Origin: Geobacillus icigianus
GTDB taxonomy: Bacteria; Bacillota; Bacilli; Bacillales; Anoxybacillaceae
DNA: 64,000 nt
Direction of reading: 5' to 3'
Assembly: GCF_000750005.1 (NCBI RefSeq)
Contig: NZ_JPYA01000049.1
Coordinates: 38,923 to 102,922 of the forward strand
A program made the translations under genes and the position numbers. Positions 62,945 through 64,000 of this stretch are shown one piece after another. How positions within the stretch are numbered: position 1 is the first letter of the stretch; each line of letters opens with the position of its first letter. The notes beneath the pieces are model-generated. The model had not been told where the DNA came from. It ran no database searches and saw only the letters and a program-made list of their open reading frames with translations.

Positions 62945-64000
62945 TTACGGATTGACCTTGGTTTTAAATTGCTGCTGCCCGTCTTTGTATTCCAAAATAA
63001 CAGCCGATTTAATGGGATCGTGTTTTTCATTAATAGTGAATATACCGGTTACTAATTGTAAATCTTTCGTTTTCGCCAGCGCGTCTTTGATTTTCACCGG
63101 ATCGGCGCTGCCGGCCCGTTTGATGGCATCCGCCAAGAAGTATGCCGTGTCATAGCCGAGCGCATTGAACGCATCCGGCGCTTTGTTGTATTTCGCTTTA
63201 AAGGCTTTCACGAACTCTTGAATTTTCGGATCCGGGTCGCCAGACGAATAATGGTTTGTGATGTACGTATTGTTCAGCGCATCCTTGCCGGCAATCTCCA
63301 CCAGCTTCGGCGAATCCCAGCCGTCGCCGCCCATGATCGGCACGTTTAGGCCGAGTTCGCGCGCCTGCTTGACGATGAGGCCGACTTCTTCATAATAGCC
63401 GGGCAGGAAAATGAATTCCGGATTCGCCGATTTAATGCGCGTCAGCGTAGCGCGGAAGTCGGTATCTTTCGCCACATACGCTTCTTCAGCAACAATTTTG
63501 CCGCCGCCGGCTGTAAACGTTTCTTTAAATGACGCAGCCAGCCCTTTCGAGTAATCGCTCGCGCTGTCGATCAAAATCGCCGCACTTTTCACTTTCAAGT
63601 CATCCAATGCGAATTTTGCCGCCACCGTTCCTTGGAACGGGTCGATAAAGCATGTCCGGAAAATGAAATCATTCACTTTTCCGTCTTTGGTAGTAATCGT
63701 CGGGTTCGTACCGGACGGCGTAATCATCGGCACTTTATTGTCATTGGCGATTTGCACTTGAGCGAGCGTGTTCGTGCTCGTCGCTGAACCGATGATCGCC
63801 ACGACTTTGTCTTGGCTGATCAGCTTGATGGCGCCGTTCGTCGCTTCGGCCGCTTCCGATTTGTTGTCGACTTTGACGAGCTTTAACTTTTTGCCGTCAA
63901 TTCCTTTTTTATTGATTTCATCAAACGCCAGTTCCAGCCCTTCGGCGATCGACTGACCGTACGAAGCGACACCGCCGGACAGCTCAAGGTTGGCGCCGAC
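62945..64000 (-). CDS. livJ: Branched-chain amino acid binding protein (5' part beyond window)
   Basis: Extracellular substrate-binding protein of the Liv importer; 351 residues are visible, and the N-terminus with the signal peptide runs off the right edge. Leu/Ile/Val-binding fold motifs are clear: SYGQSIAEGLELAFDEIN near the cut, DNKSEAAEATNGAIKLI, AIIGSATSTNT (substrate serine/threonines) and the late DAFNALGYDTAYFLADAI. The frame is open from 64000 to the stop at 62945. First visible gene of livJ-H-M-G-F. Confidence 0.9.
   Translation of the reverse strand, partial: VGANLELSGGVASYGQSIAEGLELAFDEINKKGIDGKKLKLVKVDNKSEAAEATNGAIKLISQDKVVAIIGSATSTNTLAQVQIANDNKVPMITPSGTNPTITTKDGKVNDFIFRTCFIDPFQGTVAAKFALDDLKVKSAAILIDSASDYSKGLAASFKETFTAGGGKIVAEEAYVAKDTDFRATLTRIKSANPEFIFLPGYYEEVGLIVKQARELGLNVPIMGGDGWDSPKLVEIAGKDALNNTYITNHYSSGDPDPKIQEFVKAFKAKYNKAPDAFNALGYDTAYFLADAIKRAGSADPVKIKDALAKTKDLQLVTGIFTINEKHDPIKSAVILEYKDGQQQFKTKVNP

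Overview
This 64 kb window looks like chromosomal DNA of a thermophilic spore-forming Bacillaceae, most likely Geobacillus or Parageobacillus. The evidence is a moderately high GC content, strong AGGAGG-type ribosome binding sites with many GTG and TTG starts, sporulation genes (spoVR, kapD, yutH, lytH), and gene order that repeatedly follows Bacillus subtilis. All names rest on reading motifs and synteny by eye; no database search was run.

Layout. (1) 1-6.8 kb is a yhc/yhd block: the end of spoVR, a DedA protein, yhdB, phosphoglucomutase pgcA, CBS protein yhcV, a bdbC-thioredoxin pair, yhcU and yhcT. (2) 7.2-10.4 kb holds yugS, yugP and an aldo/keto reductase. (3) 10.9-18.1 kb is a C4-dicarboxylate module: transporter dctP, binding protein dctB and the divergent two-component pair dctS-dctR, followed by a CcpB-like regulator, a 36-residue membrane peptide and a lipoprotein. 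(4) 18.8-26.8 kb continues the yug order: pgi, yugJ, yuzA, yugI, alaT-alaR, yugE, patB. (5) 27-38.8 kb is more mosaic: a Cu,Zn superoxide dismutase, kapD, an ArsB/NhaD permease, bioY, a DUF47-Pit phosphate operon, a broken pepA, a cytosolic cobalamin-binding-like protein and yuiC-yuiB-yuiA. (6) 39-46.9 kb is redox and Fe-S housekeeping: ndh, yumC, yutM, dapF, yuzB, yutJ, yuzD, yutI. (7) 47-59.4 kb is hom-thrC-thrB, a hydroxyacid dehydrogenase, yutH-yutG-yutF-yutE, yutD, yutC, lipA and a frameshifted lytH. (8) 59.5-64 kb is a branched-chain amino acid ABC operon (livJ-H-M-G-F, minus strand); its binding-protein gene runs off the window end.

Most of the window is conserved core genome. The unusual content lies between genes. 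One repeat family (two unit types of about 140 bp with CTAG-bounded inverted ends, found singly, in pairs and as a triplet) occurs at nine loci. A second family, containing terminator-like hairpins, sits beyond the 3' ends of minus-strand genes. Regulatory sites readable by eye include a CRE plus a 9-bp phased array at dctP, a perfect palindrome between the -35 and -10 near ccpB, 11-bp-phased Pho boxes at the phosphate operon, a Rex box at ndh, and paired direct repeats at the hom promoter. I see no rRNA, tRNA, CRISPR array, prophage or intact insertion sequence, and no obvious defence or biosynthetic island.
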